Shown here one piece after another: positions 6,937 to 14,633 of a stretch of 64,000 bases of DNA. The DNA is taken from positions 1-64,000 of the forward strand of contig NCEH01000067.1 of NCBI GenBank assembly GCA_002304505.1. The letters run 5' to 3'. This DNA comes from Rhizobiales bacterium 32-66-11. GTDB lineage: Bacteria > Pseudomonadota > Alphaproteobacteria > Rhizobiales > Xanthobacteraceae. The position numbers were made by a program, and so were the translations under genes. Numbering within the stretch: the first letter of the stretch is position 1; every line of letters starts with the position of its first letter. The notes under the pieces are model-generated. The model was not told the origin of the DNA. It was given only the letters and a program-made list of their open reading frames with translations, and searched no databases.

Positions 6937-9560
6937 CGGGGCCGTTCGGCGGATGGGATGTGGTCGCAAGCAACCTGCATGTACAGGCTGACCAGCCCAG
7001 CCAGCTCTTGCGCGACGGTCAGCGCGCGGCGCTTTTTGCCCTCGCCGACCGGCTGCCGCAGAACGGCGTGCTGATCGCCGATGAGGTGGGCATGGGCAAG
7101 ACCCGCATTGCGGCATGCCTCACCAATGCCGTTGTATCGGCAGGCGGTCGCGTCGCTGTTCTGATTCCACCGGGCCTGGGCTTCCAGTGGCAGCGAGAGT
7201 TTCGCGCTGTCGGCCAAGGGAACGTGCCCTCTATCCTTCGCAGCTATGGGGCCTATCGCGAAATCTGGAGCGAAAAGCCGAGCAAGAAGCCGTGGTTCCG
7301 TGAGCCCATCCTGCTTGCCTCCCATGCATTCTTGAACTGGCGCCTCGGTATCAACAGCGCGCAATGGCGCTGGGAGCAGCTTCGCGCCATGCGATCGATC
7401 TGGAAAAATCTGCGACCGGCAGAAGACGAGGATGCCCGGGTTGCGTGCGCCGCCGGCGATATCTGCGCTTATCTGAAGGCGCAAGCCTCTGCGCCAGGAG
7501 GGGAGCAAATCGCTCGCATTGCAGAGGCGCTTTTCGAGCATTCGCCAGCGAAGGACTATGGTGATCCGACGCAATATGAGGTCACCGGACCCATGCGTGG
7601 TCATCTTGAGCAAGCGATCTGTCTTGGCCTAGGTCAATTTGACCTTGTGATCATCGACGAAGCCCACAAGGGCCGGGCAACGGAAAGCAAGCTTTCTGTG
7701 CTGATAGATCGACTTTGGCTTGGGGAGAACGCTCGACGGGTGGGACTTACAGCCACGCCTGTGGAGTTAGACAGCAATCAATGGCTGCAAACCCTATGCC
7801 GCATAGGTGTTTGCGAGGAAGAACATGCCGTTTTAAATGGCAAGATCGAGCGTTATCAGCATTCAGTCGGCGCTTTGCGGTCTTGTTGGCGGACGAATGC
7901 GGGGGCACGCGACACCTACGTGGAAGCGGCGCATGATTTCCAGACCGGCCTGAGCCAATATGCCCTGCGACGTGACAAGCGCTCCGACCCGATGGTGCAA
8001 ACGTTCGCAAGCCGGACTGGAGAATCGCATGATGCATATCGCCGGCTTCATGAAATCAACATCGATGTTATGCGACTTCCCATCGAATGGCGGCAAGCCG
8101 TCTGCGCTGCGGAGGCCCTCTCCTTTACGGCCTCGGGCACCGATGATCTTACGACCAAGCGCCTGCGCCTAACGATCGGGAATGGACATGGCATCGCCAG
8201 CCAACTTGATCAGGTCATGCATTACTACGAAGACGACAGCAAGCAAGATGAGGCTGACGAAGAGATCGCCACGCACCTAGCTGGAATAGCACCACTTCAG
8301 TCCCTGGATGGAATGCCGAAGCGGCAGCAGCGGACCAAGTGGTGGTATGAGAAATTGCAGCGCGTATCGAATGCGAAACAAAACGGTGGGATTTTCAACC
8401 ATCCCGCCATTCTTTCTGCTGTGAAGACGATTGAAGAAGAAGTGAGTAAAGAGGAGAAAGTGTTGGTATTCGGGCGTTACACCCGCCCCATGAGGGCGTT
8501 GGTCGCGCTTTTGAATGCTCGGGCCATGTTGCGCGCTCTGGAGACCGGCACGCCCTGGCCGCAAGCCAAGCTGCCTGATGGAGACGATGATGATGCACGC
8601 CTCGCCCTTCGGGCAGCCTGGCATCAGTTCGGAAATGTCGAGGCCTTGAACGAGGAAGAAGTGGATCGCCAGCTTGGTGAGCAATTCAAGCATTATGAAA
8701 ATATTCACAGGCGACTTCGCGCGCACCTCTTCGAACGGATCAGCGAGGGGTTGGTCGCAAATGAGGGCAGAGAAAGAGCCCTGCTCGACAAGGCGCGTGA
8801 GGACGGGTCCGATGCCATCGTCGTAGCCTCTCTCGTCCGTGCCATTTCGGAGATGATGGAAGGGGAAAATGCCGATGATTGCATCGCCTGCGCAAAAGCC
8901 TTCCGTGATCTCGTGGCGGCTGTGCAGGCTTCGGAAGACCCCGACCAAGATACCTCGAAAGAACAGGACGCCGAAGATAAGGGCGCCATCACTCCACCGC
9001 AGATCGAGTCTCTCTGGCTTCAACTCAAGACGCGACTGAGTGAGGAATACGGGACGACACGAGGGGGGCACGCCAGGCTGATGTATGGCGGGACCAAGCA
9101 CGAGACGCGCCGGCTGCTGCAGGCCGCGTTCAACCGGCCCCAGAGCAACCCGAAAGTGCTGGTCGCGCAGTCGGTGGTCGGGCGGGAAGGCTTGAATCTG
9201 CACGAGGCGTGCCGGATCGTCGTCCTGCTGCATCCGGAATGGAATCCGGGCGTCGTTGAGCAACAGATTGGCCGTGTGGACCGGATGGGCAGCCGCTGGG
9301 AACGCGAGATGGAGAGGTTCAACGGCGCGCCTTCCGAGGCTCCCCGGATCGAGATCCGCCCCATCGTGTTTTCGGGCACCTATGACGAGCACAATTGGCA
9401 GGTGCTGCAGAAGAGGTGGGATAGTCTACGCGCTCAACTGCATGGGATCGTCGTGCCGACGCGGGAGCGGGCAACGGCCACCGATGCAGAGCACGAGATC
9501 ATACGGGCTCTGGACGAAAGCGCGCCAAATTTTTCACCTGAAAAGGAGGCGTTGTCTTGA
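6933..9560 (+). CDS. SNF2-family superfamily 2 helicase/translocase (875 aa)
   Basis: The ATG at 6933 sits in an ATGA overlap with the preceding stop and follows GGGAGAAG, so it is preferred over upstream in-frame codons. Helicase motifs run in order: I (DEVGMGKT, about residue 50), II (IIDEAHKG, about 240), III (GLTATP, about 271). The C-terminal lobe has VVGREGLNLHEA near 750 and motif VI (EQQIGRVDRMGS, about 776). The 300 or so residues between lobes are larger than in a minimal SNF2 enzyme and contain an acidic, charged stretch. ATP-driven DNA translocation is expected. Together with the overlapping Tdp1-like gene it suggests a translocase-nuclease defence complex. Confidence 0.88.
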   Translation: MTGPFGGWDVVASNLHVQADQPSQLLRDGQRAALFALADRLPQNGVLIADEVGMGKTRIAACLTNAVVSAGGRVAVLIPPGLGFQWQREFRAVGQGNVPSILRSYGAYREIWSEKPSKKPWFREPILLASHAFLNWRLGINSAQWRWEQLRAMRSIWKNLRPAEDEDARVACAAGDICAYLKAQASAPGGEQIARIAEALFEHSPAKDYGDPTQYEVTGPMRGHLEQAICLGLGQFDLVIIDEAHKGRATESKLSVLIDRLWLGENARRVGLTATPVELDSNQWLQTLCRIGVCEEEHAVLNGKIERYQHSVGALRSCWRTNAGARDTYVEAAHDFQTGLSQYALRRDKRSDPMVQTFASRTGESHDAYRRLHEINIDVMRLPIEWRQAVCAAEALSFTASGTDDLTTKRLRLTIGNGHGIASQLDQVMHYYEDDSKQDEADEEIATHLAGIAPLQSLDGMPKRQQRTKWWYEKLQRVSNAKQNGGIFNHPAILSAVKTIEEEVSKEEKVLVFGRYTRPMRALVALLNARAMLRALETGTPWPQAKLPDGDDDDARLALRAAWHQFGNVEALNEEEVDRQLGEQFKHYENIHRRLRAHLFERISEGLVANEGRERALLDKAREDGSDAIVVASLVRAISEMMEGENADDCIACAKAFRDLVAAVQASEDPDQDTSKEQDAEDKGAITPPQIESLWLQLKTRLSEEYGTTRGGHARLMYGGTKHETRRLLQAAFNRPQSNPKVLVAQSVVGREGLNLHEACRIVVLLHPEWNPGVVEQQIGRVDRMGSRWEREMERFNGAPSEAPRIEIRPIVFSGTYDEHNWQVLQKRWDSLRAQLHGIVVPTRERATATDAEHEIIRALDESAPNFSPEKEALS

Positions 9561-9579
9561 CACCACTTTGGCGGATATT

Positions 9580-10593
9580 TTATGGATTTTCGCTCGCTTC
9601 CTCGTGTCTGGCGAGAGATTTCTTGAGTTCCGTTATCATGAGTTCCCGGAGGGCCGGCGGCTCAAGTATTTCCACGGTCGAACCCCAAGTAAATAAATGA
9701 TAGACCATTTCGAGCAGTGCCCCCGCATGAAACCGCACCTCCAGAGAGCCATCGGGTAAATCGGATTGACTCTGCGTCGGGTGAAACATCATCTTCCGCG
9801 CCGCGGTTGCCGCCGAAGGGGCAAAGCGCAATACGACGTCCTCCGCGGGCTCCTGAAAAGTTCCGAATGAGCGTGCAGCAAAATCATCCAGGCTAAACAG
9901 CGGAGGCGGTGCTCCGACCTCGTCAGTGAGTTCCAGATTGTCGAGCCGATCGAGGCGCCAGAGAACGGGCTCCTCCTTGTGAGATTCGCGTCCAACCAGG
10001 AAAGCGTAGCGCCCAAAGAGAAGTCCGTAAGGCACAACTGTTCGCTGGTAAGGCAGATCGGATCGTCCCAGATAGTTGAACCGGATGCATTTCATCTCCA
10101 GGAGCGCTTGCCGCAACATGGCGAGCGTCTGGCTGTCCGTTACGGATTTCGGCCCCACCTGCCTAGCAATGGCCTCCGCACGCGTCAGCGCCTCGAGATC
10201 CGGCGCCATCGAGCGGCGTGACCGCTCGCTGAGGGCGGCCCTGATCTTTGCTTGCAGCGACAGCAGCAGCGTGGCCCGGGCATCATACCCTGATTGCACG
10301 AGCGTGCGCGTCACGCTTTCCAGTTCCGCCAGCTCAGACGTTGTGGGAGCATTCATGAACGAGGATAAGCCGCCCTTAATCCGGAAGCGAAGCTGAGGCC
10401 CATCCGGTATGGCTTCGAGTCCGGGAAATAGATCCCGAATTGCATCGCGCATACGCTCAGCTGTGCGCCGGTTGACGTCGAATCGGGCGGCAATCTCATC
10501 GAGGGTCAGCCCCTCTGCCGTGCTCGCCAAGTCAATTGCCAGCCTCAGCAAATTACTGGCTTTTTGCAGCCGGATTCCGCCGTCTTTCGGCAT
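9580..10593 (-). CDS. WYL-domain transcriptional regulator (337 aa)
   Basis: An N-terminal winged helix (about residues 8-70; LTLDEIAARFDVNRRTAERM is the HTH) is followed by a linker and a WYL domain (about 165-240, with IRFNYLGRS, VVPYGLLFGRYAFLVGR and VLWRLDRLDNLELTD). A C-terminal WCX-like region follows. WYL proteins bind nucleic-acid ligands and often control phage-defence operons in response to DNA damage or infection. The gene is convergent with the helicase operon, with only 19 bases between stops. It has its own AT-rich upstream region with a promoter-like sequence. Regulation of the neighbouring operon is inferred from position. Confidence 0.85.
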   Translation of the reverse strand: MPKDGGIRLQKASNLLRLAIDLASTAEGLTLDEIAARFDVNRRTAERMRDAIRDLFPGLEAIPDGPQLRFRIKGGLSSFMNAPTTSELAELESVTRTLVQSGYDARATLLLSLQAKIRAALSERSRRSMAPDLEALTRAEAIARQVGPKSVTDSQTLAMLRQALLEMKCIRFNYLGRSDLPYQRTVVPYGLLFGRYAFLVGRESHKEEPVLWRLDRLDNLELTDEVGAPPPLFSLDDFAARSFGTFQEPAEDVVLRFAPSAATAARKMMFHPTQSQSDLPDGSLEVRFHAGALLEMVYHLFTWGSTVEILEPPALRELMITELKKSLARHEEASENP

Positions 10594-10632
10594 GCAGTCC
10601 TCGATCAGATTTCAACATATTTAAATTTTAAC

Positions 10633-10661
10633 ACTATAATACGCCTATTTATTTACACCAA
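10633..10661 (-). promoter_or_regulatory. Candidate sigma70 promoter of the WYL gene
   Basis: Read on the minus strand, TTGGTG (10656-10661) and TATAGT (10633-10638) are separated by 17 bases in a conspicuously AT-rich stretch. They lie 40 bases upstream of the WYL start codon. The match is by eye only. Confidence 0.4.
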
Positions 10662-11127
10662 TAAATCAAAGTAAAAACGGGTGCCGCGATATAGTAGCCG
10701 CGATGCATTTCGATCAGATCCATTGATATAGCGATACGAAGGATTATGGCCATCACCTGCCGGCAGAGAATCGACCCGGAGCGATTTGGATATCATACAG
10801 ATCGGAAGCGAAGGCGTAACCGTGACGTTCCGCCCCTGCGACCGGCACTGCTCTGATGATCCTTGATCCTGTCCCGACCGGAGGCTGGGATGCATCGCTT
10901 CGAGCGCTTGCTCCCCGTCCGCTAGGTGATCAGCGCATCGGTTGGAACAGAAAGTGCTGCTCTTCGGCGGCTCTGCAAGCCGCGGGTGGAAGACGGGGAG
11001 TCAATCCTCCGCGTCGAAAACACCCGGGCAATGTTGAACAACACGCGGACGCTTTGATCGCAGAAGCGGCCGCAAAGCCGGGTCCGAAACGCGACCCCTT
11101 CGGCTTTCTCGCGCGCTAGGCGTCTAG
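10662..11127. other. Intergenic region, no supported gene
   Basis: About 470 bases between the WYL promoter and the first copy of the repeated hairpin motif. Short frames exist on both strands, but none has both a ribosome site and protein-like composition. Confidence 0.4.
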
Positions 11128-11148
11128 ATGCGACCAATTCTGTCGCAT
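11128..11148. repeat. Inverted repeat, copy 1 of a duplicated motif
   Basis: ATGCGAC at 11128-11134 is the exact reverse complement of GTCGCAT at 11142-11148, around a seven-base centre. The inner 15 bases (CGACCAATTCTGTCG, 11131-11145) recur exactly at 11482-11496. The two copies bracket a 67-codon gene, with this copy about 80 bases before its start, a plausible operator or hairpin position. Confidence 0.7.
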
Positions 11149-11229
11149 CCACCTGCAGGATAGGCCCGTGCCGACGCCGAGCCGCGTCAGCCGCCTGATG
11201 CCAAATCTACAAACAAGGAGCAACGCCCG

Positions 11230-11433
11230 ATGATTGAAATCGCCGTCCGCCGAGGCCACACGCTTTATGTTTATGGCGACCAAAAGAGGCTGCTTTTTAC
11301 GATCCCGCTCGGCAGCGGGCAACGCGATGGCCTCCTCGGCTACACGTCCGCCACGGTCAACGTCCAGCTTGGTTCGACCATATATACTTATGGCAGCCAC
11401 GGAGGCCTGATCTCGGTCACCCCGACCAGCTAG
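11230..11433 (+). CDS. Small two-repeat beta protein (67 aa), unknown function
   Basis: AAGGAG lies nine bases before the ATG. The protein contains two related beta-hairpin units: residues 4-32 (VRRGHTLYVYGDQKRLLFTI) and 41-66 (VNVQLGSTIYTYGSHGGLIS). The shared pattern is x-G-x-x-(L/I)Y-x-Y-(G)-x. This internal duplication and the strong ribosome site make it a real gene even though I cannot assign a family. It has no signal peptide or membrane helix. Exact copies of a 15-bp inverted-repeat motif lie on both sides, suggesting shared regulation with the next small gene. Confidence 0.6.
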   Translation: MIEIAVRRGHTLYVYGDQKRLLFTIPLGSGQRDGLLGYTSATVNVQLGSTIYTYGSHGGLISVTPTS

Positions 11434-11481
11434 ATACGAGGTTGGGTATTTAAGATTTTCTTCACTCCGCATCGCCGCATA

Positions 11482-11496
11482 CGACCAATTCTGTCG
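11482..11496. repeat. Inverted repeat, copy 2 of a duplicated motif
   Basis: CGACCAATTCTGTCG is identical to 11131-11145, with CGAC/GTCG arms around a seven-base centre. The flanks differ from copy 1, so only the core is conserved. It lies about 95 bases before the small membrane-protein gene. Confidence 0.7.
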
Positions 11497-11591
11497 AACG
11501 CTCGCTTTAAATTCTCGCCATCAAAGGTCTAAGCACACACGCTGACCTACACTCCGCATTGAGGTGCAGAGTTATTTGACGGCGAGGCCAC

Positions 11592-11789
11592 ATGAGCGAA
11601 CTGCTGCGGCTCCTTATCGCGGCCACATTTCTGTCTGGGGTAATTTCGATTATTTCCTTTTCGCTTCTCTGGTGGGTACATGCTTGGGTTCATCTTTTCG
11701 CATTTATTATCACGTTCACTCTCACCTGCTATTTCGGGCCAGGCATCGCAAACGGCGACTATGACGATGAGGATGAAAATCGTGAATGA
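11592..11789 (+). CDS. Small predicted membrane protein (65 aa)
   Basis: Two hydrophobic stretches (about residues 4-26 and 29-48, including ISIISFSLLWWVHAWVHLFAF) form probable membrane helices. They are followed by a short acidic tail (DYDDEDENRE) likely on the cytoplasmic side. There is a modest GCGAGG purine run ahead of the ATG. No family is recognised. Small two-helix proteins next to nucleases in defence islands can be effectors, but nothing here proves it. Confidence 0.5.
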   Translation: MSELLRLLIAATFLSGVISIISFSLLWWVHAWVHLFAFIITFTLTCYFGPGIANGDYDDEDENRE

Positions 11790-11954
11790 TAGAAGGTCTG
11801 TTCACTTCCTATGAAAAATAATATTTCGACGTCATTTGTTTACAATTTCCAGTGTTGCGCCTCGGAAAATTCAAACATATGCCTGTTTTGTCATCGTACG
11901 CCATGCGACCACCGCACAGCGGTGCGTGTCGGCTGCGGATCCTGGTGAGGTGAA

Positions 11955-14633
11955 ATGCCTTCGTCTTCAAATCCTGCGGGTTGGCCGCTGATGCGCCGGA
12001 CGGTCGTGGTGTCGGATCGACATGCGGCGGATCTCGCGCGGGTCGCGTTTGCTCGCCGGCACGCGCATGGTGCCCAGATTTTCAAGATCGAACAGGTCGC
12101 AGCGCGGCTGGCTGGTGGGTTTTTCCGCCCCGTCGGACAGGAGGAACTGGACGGGGCGATTGCCGACGCCCTGGATCAGAATCTTGGAGAGCTCAATCCC
12201 ATCAAGGCATTACCGGGCTTCGCCAGCGCCGCCGGGAGCACGCTTCAGAAAGTCTGGCGGGCGGATATTGATTTGCAGGCCCGTGCGGATGCCCATCCCC
12301 GACTGGGCGCGCTTGCGCGGCTGGAGGCGGCGGTTCTCGCCCGCTTGCCTTCAGCCATGCTTCGCCCCCGCGACCTTGTGGGTGAAGCCTTGCAGCGCCT
12401 GCGGCACGCACCGCAGGTGCTTGGTCCGATTGAGATTCTCGGCAGAACGGAAATGGCGCCCTGCTGGCGCGCGCTGGTCCGTGAGCTTGCCGGGATTGTG
12501 TCCGTACATTGGATCGCCGGACCAAGGTCCATCCCGTCCTGGCTCGAAGGCACCCGCATCGAGGTCATCGCAAGCTCGCCACACGCCCCCGATCACGTGG
12601 GTATTTCATGCTCGGACCCGCGGCATGAGGCCCTCGAAGCCGTGCGCTGGGTGCGCGGCCTGCTTGCGCGAGGGGTGGCAGCGCACGACATCGCTATCGT
12701 GGCCGCGACGACTGGCGAATACGATGCTCATCTGCTCGCCATCTCGGCCGATGCCAATCTCGATGTCCATTTCGTCCATGGGCGCCCAGTGCTGACCACT
12801 CGCGAAGGACAGGCTGCGGCGGCTTTGGCCGAGGCACTGATTGGCGGACCGGATCAAGAGGCGGTCCGCCGCTTGTTTGCCAAGACACGTTCGCTATCGA
12901 AGTCGGTCGCTGAACTTCCACAAGAATGGACACGCCTTGTCCCGCGCGATGTGCCATTGCCGACACTGGAACGCTGGACGCATGCCCTCGGCGCGCATGC
13001 GGGCACGGAGCGCGAACCGACCTGCACCGCCTTGCTCGAACTGGTGCGCCTTCTGGCACAGGGGCCCGACGCATCAGCCGCGGCGGGCGAGAGATTCCTG
13101 TCGGGCGTCGCTTTGGCGATCTGGCGAAAGGCCTTGTCGCGCGGCCCAGCCGCAGCGGTTGACTCAACTCTGACCCGACTTCGCCTTGCTGATGATCATG
13201 ACGGGGCGAATACCGTGGCGTGGATGCCCGCCGGGGCGCTCGCGGCCTCGCCACGCTCCCACGTGCGGTTGCTTGGCCTGATGTCTCGAAACTGGCCGCG
13301 GGCGATCTCCGAGGATGCATTGCTGCCGGATCACGTCGTCCCGCTGTCGGAGCTGGACCCATTGCCCGTCTCCGAGGCCGATCGCCGCGATTTTCACACC
13401 ATCCTGCGGACCACGACGACCACCGTCACCCTATCGTGGAGCCGCCGCGACGCCACGGGCCGCGCCCTCGGCCGCAGTCCGCTGGTCCCCAGAGATATCG
13501 CCATCACGCATCTCTCCCGCACCACCATTCCCCTTCACGCGGCCAGCGAAGCCGATCGGCTTTTCTCTCGACTGGAAGAATTCTCAGCGGCGCCCCAGGC
13601 TCGATCCGCCAGCACGTGTTGGCGCGATTGGCATCGCTCTGAAATCACCGCCCATGACGGCCTTGTTCGTGCCGGACATCCGGTGATCGCGCAGATCTTG
13701 GTCCGGCCTCAATCTGCCACGTCGCTGGCGCTCTTATTGCGCGACCCGCTTGGCTACGTCTGGCGCTACGGGTTGCGGCTGGAGGCGCCAGCTACCAGCG
13801 CGCACCCGATGACCCTTGATCCTCCCAGCTTCGGCAATCTGGTTCATGCCATTCTGGAGGCGGCGACACGGGATCTGGAAGACAAAGGAGGGTTTGCGCG
13901 CGCCACACCCGAGGAGGTGGATGCGGCCTTCGCACGTGCGCGCAGCGATATCGCCGCGCAATGGGAGGCAAGTGTGGCTGTGCCACCAGCGCTCCTGTGG
14001 TCGCAGACCTTAAACCAGGCCGAAAACCTGGCATTGGAGGCTCTGGACACGGCGCTGGCCCCACTTCCCGGCCAGCGTACATTCGTCGAAGTCGGGTTCG
14101 GCCTTGAGAGCGACGAGGACGGGCGCGATGCGCCGTGGGCCACGACGCAGCCGATTTCTATTCCCGGCACCACGCTCACACTGCGGGGCAAGATTGACCG
14201 GCTGGACATTTCCGGTGATGGGAAACGTGTCCGCGTCATCGACTATAAGACGGGCGGAGTCCCCAAGGATATCGACACCCGGCAGTTGAGCGGAGGAAGC
14301 GAGCTGCAGCGCTCGATCTATGCGTTTGCCGTCGCCTCCCTGCTCGGTGAAACCATTCATACCGAGGCCTCATTGCTGTACCCGGGGAAAGCCGGTGGCC
14401 TGTTCCCGCTGGAAAATCCACACCTCGTTCTGGACCGGCTGTCGGACTATCTGAAATGTGCGTCCGACAATCTGCGACGCGGCCTTGCATTGCCGGGAGT
14501 AGGCGCAGGCGGCAGCTATGACGAGCGGGTCTTCGCATTGCCGGCGTCGGCCGCGATTCATTATCTGCCGCGTAAGGACGCCGCCATGCGCGCCTTGCTT
14601 GGCACGCTTACGCAGGCTTGGGAAGAGATATGA
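11955..14633 (+). CDS. AddB-like PD-(D/E)XK nuclease protein (892 aa)
   Basis: GAGGTG precedes the ATG. The C-terminal part holds a RecB-type nuclease domain: LVHAIL (about residue 630), GKIDRLD (about 745), VIDYKTG (about 761, the D-x-K catalytic pair) and an ELQ helix after it. The N-terminal 600 residues resemble the inactive helicase half of AddB, but I see no Walker A. The four cysteines that hold an iron-sulphur cluster in Bacillus AddB are not visible either. The stop overlaps the start of an AddA-like helicase-nuclease in an ATGA, so the two probably form a heterodimer. Chromosomal AddAB usually has other neighbours, so this is likely an extra, island-borne pair used in defence or recombination. 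Confidence 0.75.
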   Translation: MPSSSNPAGWPLMRRTVVVSDRHAADLARVAFARRHAHGAQIFKIEQVAARLAGGFFRPVGQEELDGAIADALDQNLGELNPIKALPGFASAAGSTLQKVWRADIDLQARADAHPRLGALARLEAAVLARLPSAMLRPRDLVGEALQRLRHAPQVLGPIEILGRTEMAPCWRALVRELAGIVSVHWIAGPRSIPSWLEGTRIEVIASSPHAPDHVGISCSDPRHEALEAVRWVRGLLARGVAAHDIAIVAATTGEYDAHLLAISADANLDVHFVHGRPVLTTREGQAAAALAEALIGGPDQEAVRRLFAKTRSLSKSVAELPQEWTRLVPRDVPLPTLERWTHALGAHAGTEREPTCTALLELVRLLAQGPDASAAAGERFLSGVALAIWRKALSRGPAAAVDSTLTRLRLADDHDGANTVAWMPAGALAASPRSHVRLLGLMSRNWPRAISEDALLPDHVVPLSELDPLPVSEADRRDFHTILRTTTTTVTLSWSRRDATGRALGRSPLVPRDIAITHLSRTTIPLHAASEADRLFSRLEEFSAAPQARSASTCWRDWHRSEITAHDGLVRAGHPVIAQILVRPQSATSLALLLRDPLGYVWRYGLRLEAPATSAHPMTLDPPSFGNLVHAILEAATRDLEDKGGFARATPEEVDAAFARARSDIAAQWEASVAVPPALLWSQTLNQAENLALEALDTALAPLPGQRTFVEVGFGLESDEDGRDAPWATTQPISIPGTTLTLRGKIDRLDISGDGKRVRVIDYKTGGVPKDIDTRQLSGGSELQRSIYAFAVASLLGETIHTEASLLYPGKAGGLFPLENPHLVLDRLSDYLKCASDNLRRGLALPGVGAGGSYDERVFALPASAAIHYLPRKDAAMRALLGTLTQAWEEI

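Noticed and set aside
5524..7116. A 530-codon minus-strand frame in the phosphodiesterase/helicase genes
   Set aside because: The plus-strand genes have clear catalytic motifs and overlapping start/stop signals; the antisense frame has none.
3729..10593. DISARM assignment for the PLD/SNF2 operon
   Set aside because: The DUF1998 protein (DrmB), the DrmA-type helicase and a methylase are not present, and the PLD protein lacks the HKD aspartate.
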